From CAVQBP01 sp963782475 (lineage in GTDB: Bacteria > Bacteroidota > Ignavibacteria > Ignavibacteriales > Ignavibacteriaceae), in the NCBI GenBank assembly GCA_963782475.1, contig CAWAJW010000012.1, positions 1,772,181 through 1,836,180 of the forward strand: a DNA stretch of 64,000 nucleotides, in the 5' to 3' direction. Below, in pieces: positions 8,236-16,278 of the stretch. The notes beneath the pieces were generated by a model. It was not told the DNA's origin, did not search any database, and saw only the letters and a program-made list of their open reading frames with translations. The position numbers and the translations under genes are program-made. Position 1 is the first letter of the stretch, and the number at the start of each line of letters is the position of its first letter.

Positions 8236-8468
8236 ACCTAACAATGCAATTTAAGTTGACAGCATTTTACGCATTCGGGTTTTTAGAGATTTTTGAGGTA
8301 GATGATCCGCATAAATTATCTTGTTCAAATTAGTCAAATTAATTAATAGTCTTGCAAACTGTGCTTTTTCGTAAACGGAAAATTAAGCACAGTTTGCTTA
8401 ATCTTTGGCAGAAGTAATAAAAAATAGTTTCTAGTTATGGGCTGCAACTTAATTGCGGTTCGTTAGCT
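8236..8468 (+). other. attC recombination site, full, plus orientation
   Basis: The R'' core ACCTAAC (8236-8242) and the R' core GTTAGCT (8462-8468) bound an imperfect palindrome. GCAATTTAAGTTGACAGC (8246-8263) pairs with GCTGCAACTTAATTGC (8441-8456), leaving two unpaired bases as in true attC sites. Inside is a second stem, GCAAACTGTGCTT (8354-8366) with AAGCACAGTTTGC (8385-8397). About 233 bp, long for an attC. Nearly the same sequence recurs at 9394, 36675 and 40286. Confidence 0.75.
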
Positions 8469-8493
8469 GTCATAAAAAATTGGAGGTTACCTA

Positions 8494-9109
8494 ATGAAAA
8501 AATTTATCTTTCTTTTAGTCTTTATTTCTTCACTATCTATTTTACCTCAAACCAATAATATTGATTATTATCCTATTAAGATTGGTTATGAATGGAAATA
8601 TAAAGCACCCGATAAAGATTGGGAAGAAAAATATATTGTGAGTGCTTTTGACAATACTTACGATGCTTATCTTGTCAAACAAATAATAAAGTTAGGAAGA
8701 CCTGCAAGTTACAAATGAGAAACTTTTTGAAAAAAGAAATGGCAAAGTTCTATTATTAGGAACTCGTGGCGGATTGTTAAATACTGATTGGAAACTTTCC
8801 TCAGAGATAGTTCTTGATTCCGAACTAAAAGTTGGACAAAGCTGGACAAATAAAAAAGATGAAGGTGAAATTGAAGATTATAAGGTGATTGAATTTAAAG
8901 TCGTAACAGTACCTGCTGGTGAATTCAAGAATTGTTTAGTATTGCAAAAAACTGTTTCTGGCACTAGTTCAAAATCAAAAAAGAAAGAGGTATTTATGGA
9001 AAACAAATTATACTATGCACCAAATGTTGGATTAATCAAAACCGAAGTATTAAATAGAGACAAAAATATATATACAACATTTACTGAACTTTTGGATTAC
9101 AAACAATGA
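8494..9109 (+). pseudogene. Secreted unknown protein in a cassette, one-base frameshift
   Basis: The frame at 8494 has a signal peptide (MKKFIFLLVFISSLSILPQ) and TNNIDYYPIKIGYEWKYKA, the start of a lipoprotein- or secretion-type beta protein. It stops at 8718. Reading one base over from about 8710 continues as VTNEKLFEKRNGKVLLLG through to 9109, with a VPAGEFKNCLVL segment. PxGxF-x-NC with LxYxPNVGLIK is typical of a family of small secreted beta proteins in Bacteroidota and relatives. One protein of about 204 residues is implied. It follows the first attC by 25 bases. Confidence 0.6.
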
Positions 9110-9303
9110 AAAATGAAACAACAATTAAATGCCCAAAAAATTTATTAAAAGCAAAAACTTCTACAGTTTTTTCTATTCATCAAAAAGGGTTAGAATATTT
9201 CGCCTTCTTAAATAATCTTGATGGAGGGAGAAACATATTAATTGATGAAAAAACTTTTAATGAAATAAAGGACCATTGGGATAACGAACATCAATTAATT
9301 TAA
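9106..9303 (+). CDS. Small unknown protein in the second cassette
   Basis: A 65-residue protein coupled to the previous gene by an ATGA overlap. A basic, hydrophobic stretch (STVFSIHQKGLEYFAFLNN) is followed by an acidic tail. In another frame the text continues past the stop (ASSGTIRNKDNFIIPRNI, to about 9386), so the gene may also be shortened by a frameshift near 9300. Function unknown. Confidence 0.45.
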   Translation: MKNETTIKCPKNLLKAKTSTVFSIHQKGLEYFAFLNNLDGGRNILIDEKTFNEIKDHWDNEHQLI

Positions 9304-9393
9304 TTGCAAGTAGTGGAACAATCAGAAATAAAGATAATTTTATCATACCAAGAAATATTACTATTGAGATAGATTATGATGAGTAAAATGCCA

Positions 9394-9618
9394 GCTAACA
9401 AGTGCTTCAACCCGACAGCGTTTTCGCATTCGGCTTTTTTATAATTTTAATGTTGGTCGTTCCGTTTCGGTAAACTTGTTCTAAGTGTTCATACTAAATT
9501 AATTACTTGCAAACCGTGCTTGCGAAGAAAGATAAGCACGGTTTGCTTAATCTTTGGCAGAAGTAATAAATAACAGTTTTTAGTTATGGGCTGCAACTTA
9601 ATTGCATGGTCGTTAGCC
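9394..9618 (+). other. attC recombination site, full, plus orientation
   Basis: R'' core AGCTAAC (9394-9400) and R' core GTTAGCC (9612-9618). Outer arms: CCGACAGCGTTTTCGCATTC on the left and GGGCTGCAACTTAATTGC on the right. Inner stem: GCAAACCGTGCTT with AAGCACGGTTTGC (within 9510-9550). The right half is nearly identical to that of the 8236-8468 site; the left half is more diverged. Confidence 0.7.
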
Positions 9619-9644
9619 ATTTACAAATATAAAGGAGTATAATC

Positions 9645-9992
9645 ATGAAGATAAAAGGAACTGCATACCTTTTATGGCTTTTATGTTTATTAGGAATTTG
9701 TGGAATCCATAGGTTTTATATTGGTAAAATTGGTACTGGATTCATTTGGCTTTTAACATTTGGGCTACTTGGTATAGGTCAATTTATTGATTTGTTCATA
9801 CTTGGTAGTCAGATTGATACTATTAACATGAATTATAAAATTTTAATGGATCAGAAAAATCTTCACATTAATGTTAATGTAACCACACAAAAGGATTTAA
9901 TCAATGAACTAGAACGTTTATCTATATTGCTTGAAAAAGGATTTATTACTCAAGAGGAATTCCAATTTCAAAAAATGAAATTGCTTAAATAA
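9645..9992 (+). CDS. TM2 domain membrane protein with C-terminal SHOCT-like motif
   Basis: A 115-residue protein. Residues 5-55 match the TM2 domain: two transmembrane helices flanking GIHRFYIGKIGTGFIWLLT and LLGIGQFIDLF. The last 30 residues (ERLSILLEKGFITQEEFQFQK) match the SHOCT module, which often ends membrane or signalling proteins in bacteria. Inner-membrane location. Function unknown for this combination. It is the first gene of the third cassette, 27 bases after an attC. Confidence 0.75.
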   Translation: MKIKGTAYLLWLLCLLGICGIHRFYIGKIGTGFIWLLTFGLLGIGQFIDLFILGSQIDTINMNYKILMDQKNLHINVNVTTQKDLINELERLSILLEKGFITQEEFQFQKMKLLK

Positions 9993-10022
9993 AAATTTCA
10001 TCATAATCATAAAGGCATAGCT

Positions 10023-10328
10023 ATGAAAAAAGATAAATATCCATATCAACATATCTTTGAAAGAGATAATTTTACATGTCAATATTGCGGTTGGGATGGC
10101 AAAGAAAGTTTCCAAAAATTTTTTATTGCAAACTTTAGTATTGATCATATTAAACCTATTTATTCCGGTGGTAGTAATGAAGATGATAATCTTGTACTTT
10201 CTTGTCATTCTTGTAATCTTTACAAGGGTGCACACGATTGTAAAAATTTAGAAGAAGCAAAAGAACATGTACACAAAAAAAGAAAAGAAGCAGAATCATG
10301 GTATCATACCAATGTCCTGAAACAATAA
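10023..10328 (+). CDS. HNH endonuclease, small
   Basis: A 101-residue protein with the full HNH zinc-finger nuclease signature: CQYCGWDG, then DHIKPIYSGGSNEDDNLVL, then CHSCNLYKG. The metal-binding Asp-His and both CxxC pairs are intact. It belongs to the family of small stand-alone HNH proteins, which include restriction and phage-defence nucleases. It shares a cassette with the TM2 protein, 30 bases downstream of it, and is followed by a half attC. Confidence 0.75.
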   Translation: MKKDKYPYQHIFERDNFTCQYCGWDGKESFQKFFIANFSIDHIKPIYSGGSNEDDNLVLSCHSCNLYKGAHDCKNLEEAKEHVHKKRKEAESWYHTNVLKQ

Positions 10329-10347
10329 AAATCATCAATTGGTTTTT

Positions 10348-10412
10348 GGCTAACAATGCAATTTAAGTTGACAGCTTTGCACGCACTCGGCTTCGTTTAT
10401 TGATTCGCATCT
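10348..10412 (+). other. Half attC ending the plus-strand array
   Basis: R'' core GGCTAAC (10348-10354) followed by AATGCAATTTAAGTTGACAGC-like left arm and a CACTCGGCTTCG segment, as in the left half of the other attC sites. No right half (GGGCTGCAACTTAA ... GTTAG) follows. The array therefore ends in a truncated attC, as the minus-strand arrays do. Confidence 0.6.
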
Positions 10413-10428
10413 GACAACTCACTGGGTA

Positions 10429-10459
10429 TTAAAGAGACGGAAGCTTGACGGTTTCTGTC
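10429..10459 (+). terminator. Hairpin after the array
   Basis: AGAGACGGAA and TTCTGTCTC pair across a short loop, followed by ATGTTTT. It resembles the hairpin at 7408-7437 on the other side of the array (both carry AGAGAC/GTCTCT). It probably terminates transcription coming out of the array. Confidence 0.4.
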
Positions 10460-10548
10460 TCATGTTTTATAAAATCACTTGCCCATGTATATTGAAAAGA
10501 ATATGTTTGTAATGAGCATTATGAATTTGGGAGAAAAGGAGGACAAAA

Positions 10549-11047
10549 ACGAAATTTAAACAAATAATAGGACGATTGACTGGATTTAGTATTCCAGTTT
10601 TTGGTGTATCGTGGAATCCACCTGAAATAGAAATTGAAATGGCAAAAAGGATACTTGTTTATTTAGAAGACCGTCGAGTTCTTTACAACCCATCTTCACT
10701 TGAAATTCCTGAATATTGTGTTAAATCAATAATTGAAATTCGTCAATTCCTGACTTCTGAATTATCAGAGGTCAATTCAAAAAGTGATCTATCATCATCA
10801 TTACGTGCCATGCGTGCTTCTTGTAGAAAATTTCTTAATCAAGTTTCAGAATCCTCGAGGTGAAATAATTAGATTTGGTGTTAATAAAGGTCATTGGGCA
10901 AGTTGGATTTTTTTACCTGCTCTGGGTGAGTTGCGAGGAATTTTTGGAATTTATATTGCAAAAATTGCAACATCTTATGGTTTAGACATTGAAAGTGATC
11001 TTGCTTCAATACTTCCCCAACAAGATTCAGAGAAAAAGAATGACTGA
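10549..11047 (+). pseudogene. DUF6650-like protein, start codon changed and frameshifted
   Basis: The frame TGFSIPVFGVSWNPPEIEIE..., with a helical middle (KRILVYLEDRRVLYNPSSL), looks like the DUF6650 family. A strong ribosome site (AGGAGG, 10538-10543) precedes an ACG at 10549, exactly where the family's ATG-K-F-K start would be; the next usable start is a TTG at 10576. A shift near 10845 moves the frame to NPRGEIIRFGVNKGHWASWI, ending at 11047. A single protein of about 165 residues is implied. Function of the family unknown. Confidence 0.55.
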
Positions 11048-11176
11048 ACAAAAAATCAACTTGAAAAAAATTACTCGATATTGAGAGTCAAAAACCAATC
11101 ATTTTTATTTGTTTGAGAAATCGAACAGAAATCATTAATTTGCAAATAAATTTGCAATAAGATTGAAATATAAATC

Positions 11177-12225
11177 ATGACATCAATTCCCAGAACTACC
11201 GTAAAGAATAACGGGATGATAAAAAAAGTGTTAAATAAAAATTTACACCGTGCAAAGGCTTCAAAAAAAGATGAATTTTATACTCAATTCTCAGATATAG
11301 AGAAGGAGCTTAGACATTACAAAAAGCACTTTAAAAATAAGGTCATTTATTGCAATTGCGATGATCCTCGTGTAAGTAATTTTTTTCATTATTTCTCTTA
11401 CAATTTTGAAAAGTTGGGACTCAAAAAGTTGATTACCACCTGTTATAAAAATCAAAATGCTGATTTATTTAGTCAAAACGACTCCGAAAGAGCTATTTAT
11501 TTGGAGTATGAAGGTGATAAAAATAAAAACAATATTCCTGATGCAGAAGAAATTGGTATTAAGCATTTGAAAGGCGATGGAGATTTTCGGAGCCAAGAAA
11601 GTATTGAACTTTTAAAACAGGCAGATATTGTTGTTACAAATCCACCCTTTTCTTTATTCAGGGAATATGTAGCTCAACTAATTGAATATGACAAGAAGTT
11701 TGTAATTATTGGTAATAAAAACGCAATTACTTATAAAGAAATTTTCAAATTGATTAAAGAAGATAAAATGTGGGTTGGTAATACATCTATGAGCACTGAT
11801 ATTATGTTTGATGTGCCAGAAGATTTTGCTCAAGAACTAATTTCAAGCAAAAAAGAAGGTAGTGGTTATAAAATAATAGATGGTGTTGTTAAAGGAAGAG
11901 CACAAGCTATTTGGTTCACAAATTTGGATATAGCAAAACGGCACGAAGATTTAATCCCTTACCGAACGTATAACCATGAAGAATATCCAACGTACGACAA
12001 CTATGATGCCATAAATGTGGACAAAACAAAAGATATTCCAGTGGATTATCATGGTGTAATGGGAGTACCTATTTCATTTTTAGATAAATACAATCCTGAT
12101 CAATTTGAGATTATTAGGTTGTAGATGATCACAGACTTGTTTACCCAGAATGGCGTGGGAAAAGGACATATTTAAATAGCAAAACAATTTATAGAAGGAT
12201 TATCATTAAAAGAAAAAAATCATGA
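11177..12225 (+). pseudogene. EcoRI-family adenine-specific DNA methyltransferase, C-terminal frameshift
   Basis: A methyltransferase of about 345 residues if one shift near 12120 is corrected. The catalytic motif TNPPFSLF (NPPF, residues about 158-161) and the KASKKDEFYTQFSDIEKEL N-terminal segment match the EcoRI methylase family, which methylates adenine with S-adenosylmethionine. The first frame stops at 12122-12124; the neighbouring frame continues DDHRLVYPEWRGKRTYLNSK to TGA at 12223-12225, the expected family ending. The stop overlaps the ATG of the downstream DUF262-HNH gene (ATGA), so the two form a restriction-modification pair. Confidence 0.7.
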
Positions 12226-13325
12226 ATAATAGAACTAAAAGAAATTACAGTCCTTGAATTAGCGGAAGGCTATGAAGACAATGCCGAAGAAGGTGTAGTG
12301 GGTTACGGGGGTAGGTTGGATATTCGCCCACCCTATCAGCGCGAATTTATCTACAAGGACAAACAGCGAGATGCTGTAGTTGATACCGTTACAAAAAATT
12401 TCCCGCTAAATGTCATGTACTGGGCAGTAAGGGACGATGGCAATTTTGAAGTAATTGACGGACAGCAAAGAACAATATCTATTTGCCAATATGTGGAAGG
12501 GGATTTTTCTGCAAAAGTTGGAACTTTCCTGAGAATAGGGCATTTCACAATCTTCAAAATGACGAAAAAGAACAAATTTTCAATTATAAATTGATGGTCT
12601 ACTTATGTAGTGGTACAGATAGCGAAAAATTAGAGTGGTTTAAGACTATTAACATCGCTGGAGAAGAGCTTACGGACCAAGAATTGCTCAATGCCGTGTA
12701 TCATGGCTCATGGGTCTCTGATGCTAAACGTCATTTCAGCAAAAGCAACTGTCCGGCTTATGGACTTGGCAAAGATTATCTCAGCGGTGCTGTTAATCGT
12801 CAGGATTATTTAGAAACGGCAATTAAATGGATATCTGAAGGATGATATTGAAAACTATATGTCAAAAAATCAACATGAACCAAATGCTAACGAATTATGG
12901 CTATATTTTCAAAGTGTGATTAATTGGGTAAAAGTTGTTTTTCCAAAATACCGCAGAGAAATGAAAGGTATTGAATGGGGATTTCTTTATAACGAGTTCA
13001 AAGACCAAAAATTTGACTCAAAGAAACTTGAAAAGGAAATTGCCAAACTAATGGAAGACGAAGATGTTGACAGTAAAAAAGGGATTTACTACTTATGTTT
13101 TAACTCGTAAAGAAAAACATTTGAATATTCGTACTTTTAGTCACAAATCAAAAACGAGAAGCATACGAAAGACAAAAAGGAATTTGCCCAGTTTGTAAAG
13201 AACATTTTGAAATTGAAGAAATGGAAGCCGACCATATTACACCTTGGCACGAAGGTGGTAAAACATCTGCTGAGAATTGCCAAATGTTATGCAAAGACGA
13301 CAACAGAAGAAAATCGGGAATATAG
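12222..13325 (+). pseudogene. DUF262 / HNH restriction nuclease, broken by several frameshifts
   Basis: In successive frames one can read a complete GmrSD-like layout: RPPYQREFIYKDKQRDAVVD, the DUF262 motif VIDGQQRTISICQY, FKTINIAGEELTDQELLNAV, and at the end an HNH nuclease (CPVCKEHFEIEEMEADHITPW ... AENCQMLCKDDN). At least four shifts separate these parts: near 12510, 12843, 13096 and 13158, with a fifth likely near 12230. It would be a nucleotide-dependent nuclease acting with the methylase just upstream. As written it cannot be made intact. Either a pseudogene or a run of base-call errors. Confidence 0.65.
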
Positions 13326-13482
13326 AAAACCAGTAGTCAACATTATGAATAATCAATAGCTGAAAAAATATCCCCCCCACTTTGCATTTCTCGCTCATCT
13401 TTCACATATTGCCATTAGGGCAGAGGAGATTTTTTCATCTCTTGCATCAACCAATAACATCAAATTCAAACAGAGGAGGGAA

Positions 13483-13662
13483 ATGAATACAATAAAAAAA
13501 TTTCTCATTAAGTTTCGCTACTTGGAAGGCGAACTCAGAGAGAAATTAGAACTCTCAAAATCGAAAGATAATAAGGAATCAAGAGACATTGACTTAAGGG
13601 TTCTTAAAATAGTCAGGGAGGCACAAGCTATGTTGCGAGAGGATATTAACAGAGCAAAGTAA
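13483..13662 (+). CDS. Small helical unknown protein
   Basis: A 59-residue protein with an excellent ribosome site (AGAGGAGGGAA) before ATG 13483. It is highly charged and helical (YLEGELREKLELSKSKDN, then LKIVREAQAMLREDINRAK). No family recognised. It stands alone between the restriction genes and the secreted protein at 13786. Confidence 0.45.
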   Translation: MNTIKKFLIKFRYLEGELREKLELSKSKDNKESRDIDLRVLKIVREAQAMLREDINRAK

Positions 13663-13785
13663 GCTCGCTCTTGATTTTGATTAGCAACTTTGATACGTTG
13701 TAAGAGGCATTTTGTGGGGTAGGAAAAAATGGGGTAGAAGACAGATTTTTTCCTAATCTCGATTTTCAAGATAATGGAGAATAGA

Positions 13786-14685
13786 ATGAGACAGCTCGTT
13801 TATATTTTTATTTTTGCATTTGCATCTTTTATATCAGCTCAAACAAGTAATCCTTATGTTCATAAAGGTTCTGTTGGGAAAACAGTAAAACACAAAAACA
13901 CTATTCCAAAGCAAGCTTTTGATTTTTTACCTATTTCTGAATGGATAGGTGAGCGTTTCATTTTTTTGCCCAAGTATAAATCCGGACAGCAACTTGGTTA
14001 TCAAAGTTTTGGTGTCAATTACCATAAATACGTGGGACGCATTGCAAAAGTTATCTCGATTAGTGAAAGTGACTATTCACCCAAAGTAATTTTTAAAATG
14101 GAAGATAATGGGAAAAAAATAAGTGCAACAGTCTCATATTCAGAATGTATAAATGGAATTGCTCTTGTTGCCGATATTGATAGTGCTCGCTCTCGTTGGC
14201 TAAATAAAACATTGTGGTTCAAGAAAAATGAATTATCTGAATACGACGAGAGAAAAGATGAAATTTTTATCGTCGAGATAATGAAATGTTCTCCAGTAAA
14301 GGTTATAGATATAGTAGTGGGATGGTTTAGTGACAGACCAGTTCGATTTATACTTCGAACTTCAAGTGGTGATGAAGGTTTCGTGGATATAAATTTAAGT
14401 GGAACCAATGTAGATTTGATGTTCCGTCATAGGTATCTTTTTGATGATAATTTTTTTACTGAAGATCCTAGAAAGACTTTCAATTGGTCTGAAAAGGCAT
14501 GGGATTTAATTGAAAGGGGAAAAGTGATGATAGGAATGACATATGAGCAAGCCAAATTAAGTTGGGGAAAACCTAAAGAAATAAATCGAACTTACATTGA
14601 TACTAGTGTTCATGAACAATGGGTTTATGCCTCTGGAGATTATCTTTATTTTGAAGACGGAGTTCTCACTCAAATTCAAAATTAA
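13786..14685 (+). CDS. Secreted protein with BamE/SmpA-like C-terminal domain
   Basis: About 299 residues starting at ATG 13786, chosen over 13774 because GGAG lies eight bases upstream. It begins with a signal peptide (MRQLVYIFIFAFASFISAQ), so it is exported. The centre is an unrecognised beta-rich region. The last 60 residues (WDLIERGKVMIGMTYEQAKL, then WGKPKEINR and WVYASGDYLYF) match the BamE/SmpA-OmlA fold, a small domain used in outer-membrane assembly and in many periplasmic proteins. The exact role is unknown. Confidence 0.55.
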   Translation: MRQLVYIFIFAFASFISAQTSNPYVHKGSVGKTVKHKNTIPKQAFDFLPISEWIGERFIFLPKYKSGQQLGYQSFGVNYHKYVGRIAKVISISESDYSPKVIFKMEDNGKKISATVSYSECINGIALVADIDSARSRWLNKTLWFKKNELSEYDERKDEIFIVEIMKCSPVKVIDIVVGWFSDRPVRFILRTSSGDEGFVDINLSGTNVDLMFRHRYLFDDNFFTEDPRKTFNWSEKAWDLIERGKVMIGMTYEQAKLSWGKPKEINRTYIDTSVHEQWVYASGDYLYFEDGVLTQIQN

Positions 14686-14725
14686 AATTTGTTATGAACC
14701 TTTAATTGGTTAATTAGGAGGAAAT

Positions 14726-15394
14726 ATGCACGATTCTCAACTGTTAATTTTAGAAAAAGCAGAAGATATTTTTAGAAGATTCCTTAAGGTCAAAGGTCAG
14801 CCTTTTGGTTCTAAATCAAAACCGTACCAGGGTATAAGCGATGGTAAAGATGGTGTTCAATGGAATATTGGTTTGGACAGGGATACTGACGAAATAAAAC
14901 TAGGTGTAAATCTCGAAGGCAAAATATATAATGGTTGGCCAATTGCAATCTTTATTGAGAATGAACTGTTTGAACACAAACTTATTAGAATTGCTCAGAA
15001 AATAGAATTTAGTTCTAGGATATTTGTTAGATTCCGTAGAGATGCTTGGCAGGTGACTTATCGCCCACCTATCCTTGAGCAAATTATTGGTGGTAATGAA
15101 ATGAAATTGAGTGACCTCACAACATCAAAATGGAATGATTTACTTTTGAAAGCACAAAAGTGCCTTATCGGAAAAAAAGGAATTTGGAAAAGAGCAAATC
15201 AAACTGTTACCTTGAAAAATGGCCAAAAGAAAGAAATGCCAGTTACTCCACACTTAACAATTTATTCGATTGTGTGGGATAAAACAACTCCCACTGAAGG
15301 AGAATTGCAAAAATCCATACATGATGCTTTTGATATTCTCAAACCAATTCATTTATTCGTACAGAATCAAAGTGCGAACATGAAGGAATTATGA
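14726..15394 (+). CDS. Unknown protein near the attachment site
   Basis: A 222-residue soluble protein with a strong ribosome site (TTAGGAGGAAAT). It begins with an alpha/beta segment and contains GVQWNIGLDRDTDEIKLGVN, FVRFRRDAWQVTYRPPIL and MPVTPHLTIYSIVWDKTTPT. I do not recognise a family. It is the last gene before the tRNA-like attachment remnant, a position where elements often carry accessory or defence genes, but nothing in the sequence itself shows such a role. Confidence 0.5.
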   Translation: MHDSQLLILEKAEDIFRRFLKVKGQPFGSKSKPYQGISDGKDGVQWNIGLDRDTDEIKLGVNLEGKIYNGWPIAIFIENELFEHKLIRIAQKIEFSSRIFVRFRRDAWQVTYRPPILEQIIGGNEMKLSDLTTSKWNDLLLKAQKCLIGKKGIWKRANQTVTLKNGQKKEMPVTPHLTIYSIVWDKTTPTEGELQKSIHDAFDILKPIHLFVQNQSANMKEL

Positions 15395-15576
15395 AGCTAT
15401 TTGATTGTCGCAATCCTCTCAACCGCACTATGAAAATTCTCTGGACAGTTGAGGTGATTATACTGCAAAATTCCTGGCGTAAATCTGGCGTAAATCCCTT
15501 CAGAATCACGCCAGATCGGGCTGTTTTCGGGTCAAGAATCCTTCGATTTTGGTCAGAATTTCATCTTAATGGGAAT

Positions 15577-15619
15577 GGCATTCAAGAGGTCAGGAGTTCG
15601 AATCCTCCTTAGCTCCACA
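15577..15619 (+). other. tRNA 3'-end-like remnant, probable element attachment site
   Basis: GAGGTCAGGAGTTCGAATCC TCCTTAGCTCCACA reads like the T arm and acceptor end of a tRNA gene (TTCGAAT loop, closing stem, acceptor strand ending in CCA). The matching 5' part is missing, and the T stem is one base out of register (a G seems lost). This is the usual residue left by a tyrosine-integrase element that entered a tRNA gene. A terminator follows directly. GGCGTAAATC is repeated just upstream (within 15476-15502). Confidence 0.5.
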
Positions 15620-15623
15620 AAAA

Positions 15624-15657
15624 AGCTTCAAAATTAACCGTTTTGAAGCTTTTTTTA
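15624..15657 (+). terminator. Rho-independent terminator after the tRNA remnant
   Basis: AGCTTCAAAA (15624-15633) pairs perfectly with TTTTGAAGCT (15641-15650), followed by TTTTTTATTA. It lies exactly where a tRNA gene would need one and reads on the plus strand. Confidence 0.75.
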
Positions 15658-15671
15658 TTACCTGAAATTAA

Positions 15672-15743
15672 GAATTATCATAAACTAATCAGAATTAATC
15701 AGAGTTAATCCGAATTTGGGCACATTTTGGGCACACTTTTTTA
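15672..15743 (+). repeat. Short direct repeats beside the attachment site
   Basis: AATCAGAATTAATCAGAGTT contains two AATCAG units, and TTTGGGCACATTTTGGGCACAC two TTTGGGCACA units. Repeats of this size next to a tRNA remnant resemble arm-type sites bound by a tyrosine integrase. No integrase gene is seen in the window, so this is inferred. Confidence 0.3.
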
Positions 15744-15951
15744 ATCAGTAATTATTATGAATTAAATAAGTTGGTGATTTTAGATGCAAAAAAGCTGGAA
15801 ATTCTTTTTCTTAGATTCTGAAATGGTGCTGTAATTGTTAATTAATATCTTAAATGAAACGAAAATAATTGATCGGATTGATTAAATTAAAAAAACCTTG
15901 CATATGCCTTCGATAAGCAAGGCAACACTCATTCGGACCAATTTGACTAAA

Positions 15952-16214
15952 CTAGAATCCTTCTTCTGCTTCTTTGAGCTCATGTAAAAAGCAGTCTTTA
16001 ATTAAATTATCAATTTTTTCATCATCATCGATTGTATGATTTCCTCTTTTAAAGTTCCGATGCAAATTGATTCTTAATTAATTCACAAAAATCATCAAAC
16101 ATATCAAAACCAGTCATCATCGTTAAATCCCTCAATAGACTTCAATCGATTCTCTTTATTATTTGATCCAAAATATTTATCGATGATAAGTGCTTTCAAA
16201 TTTTCAGGTTTCAT
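15952..16214 (-). pseudogene. Small unknown gene of the second phage module, frameshifted twice
   Basis: On the minus strand an ATG at 16214, with GGAGAATAAA before it, opens MKPENLKALIIDKYFGSN and on to a stop near 16105. In the next frames the text continues as TGFDMFDDFCELIKNQFASE and then KIDNLIKDCFLHELKEAE before the stop at 15952. One protein of about 85 residues with two one-base shifts is implied. It lies just downstream of the ATPase gene in the same direction. Confidence 0.4.
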
Positions 16215-16278
16215 TTTATTCTCCTTTGTTTATAAGCTGCCAGAAATAAAAAATCTGGCAGCTTGTATAATAGCTAAT

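Noticed and set aside
15391..15612. 73-residue ORF running into the tRNA remnant
   Set aside because: It ends in text (GIQEVRSSNPP) that is the tRNA T-arm translated; the start only overlaps the stop of the upstream gene. Chance reading frame.
15577..15619. A complete tRNA gene
   Set aside because: Only the T arm and acceptor 3' strand can be found; no anticodon or D arm precedes them.
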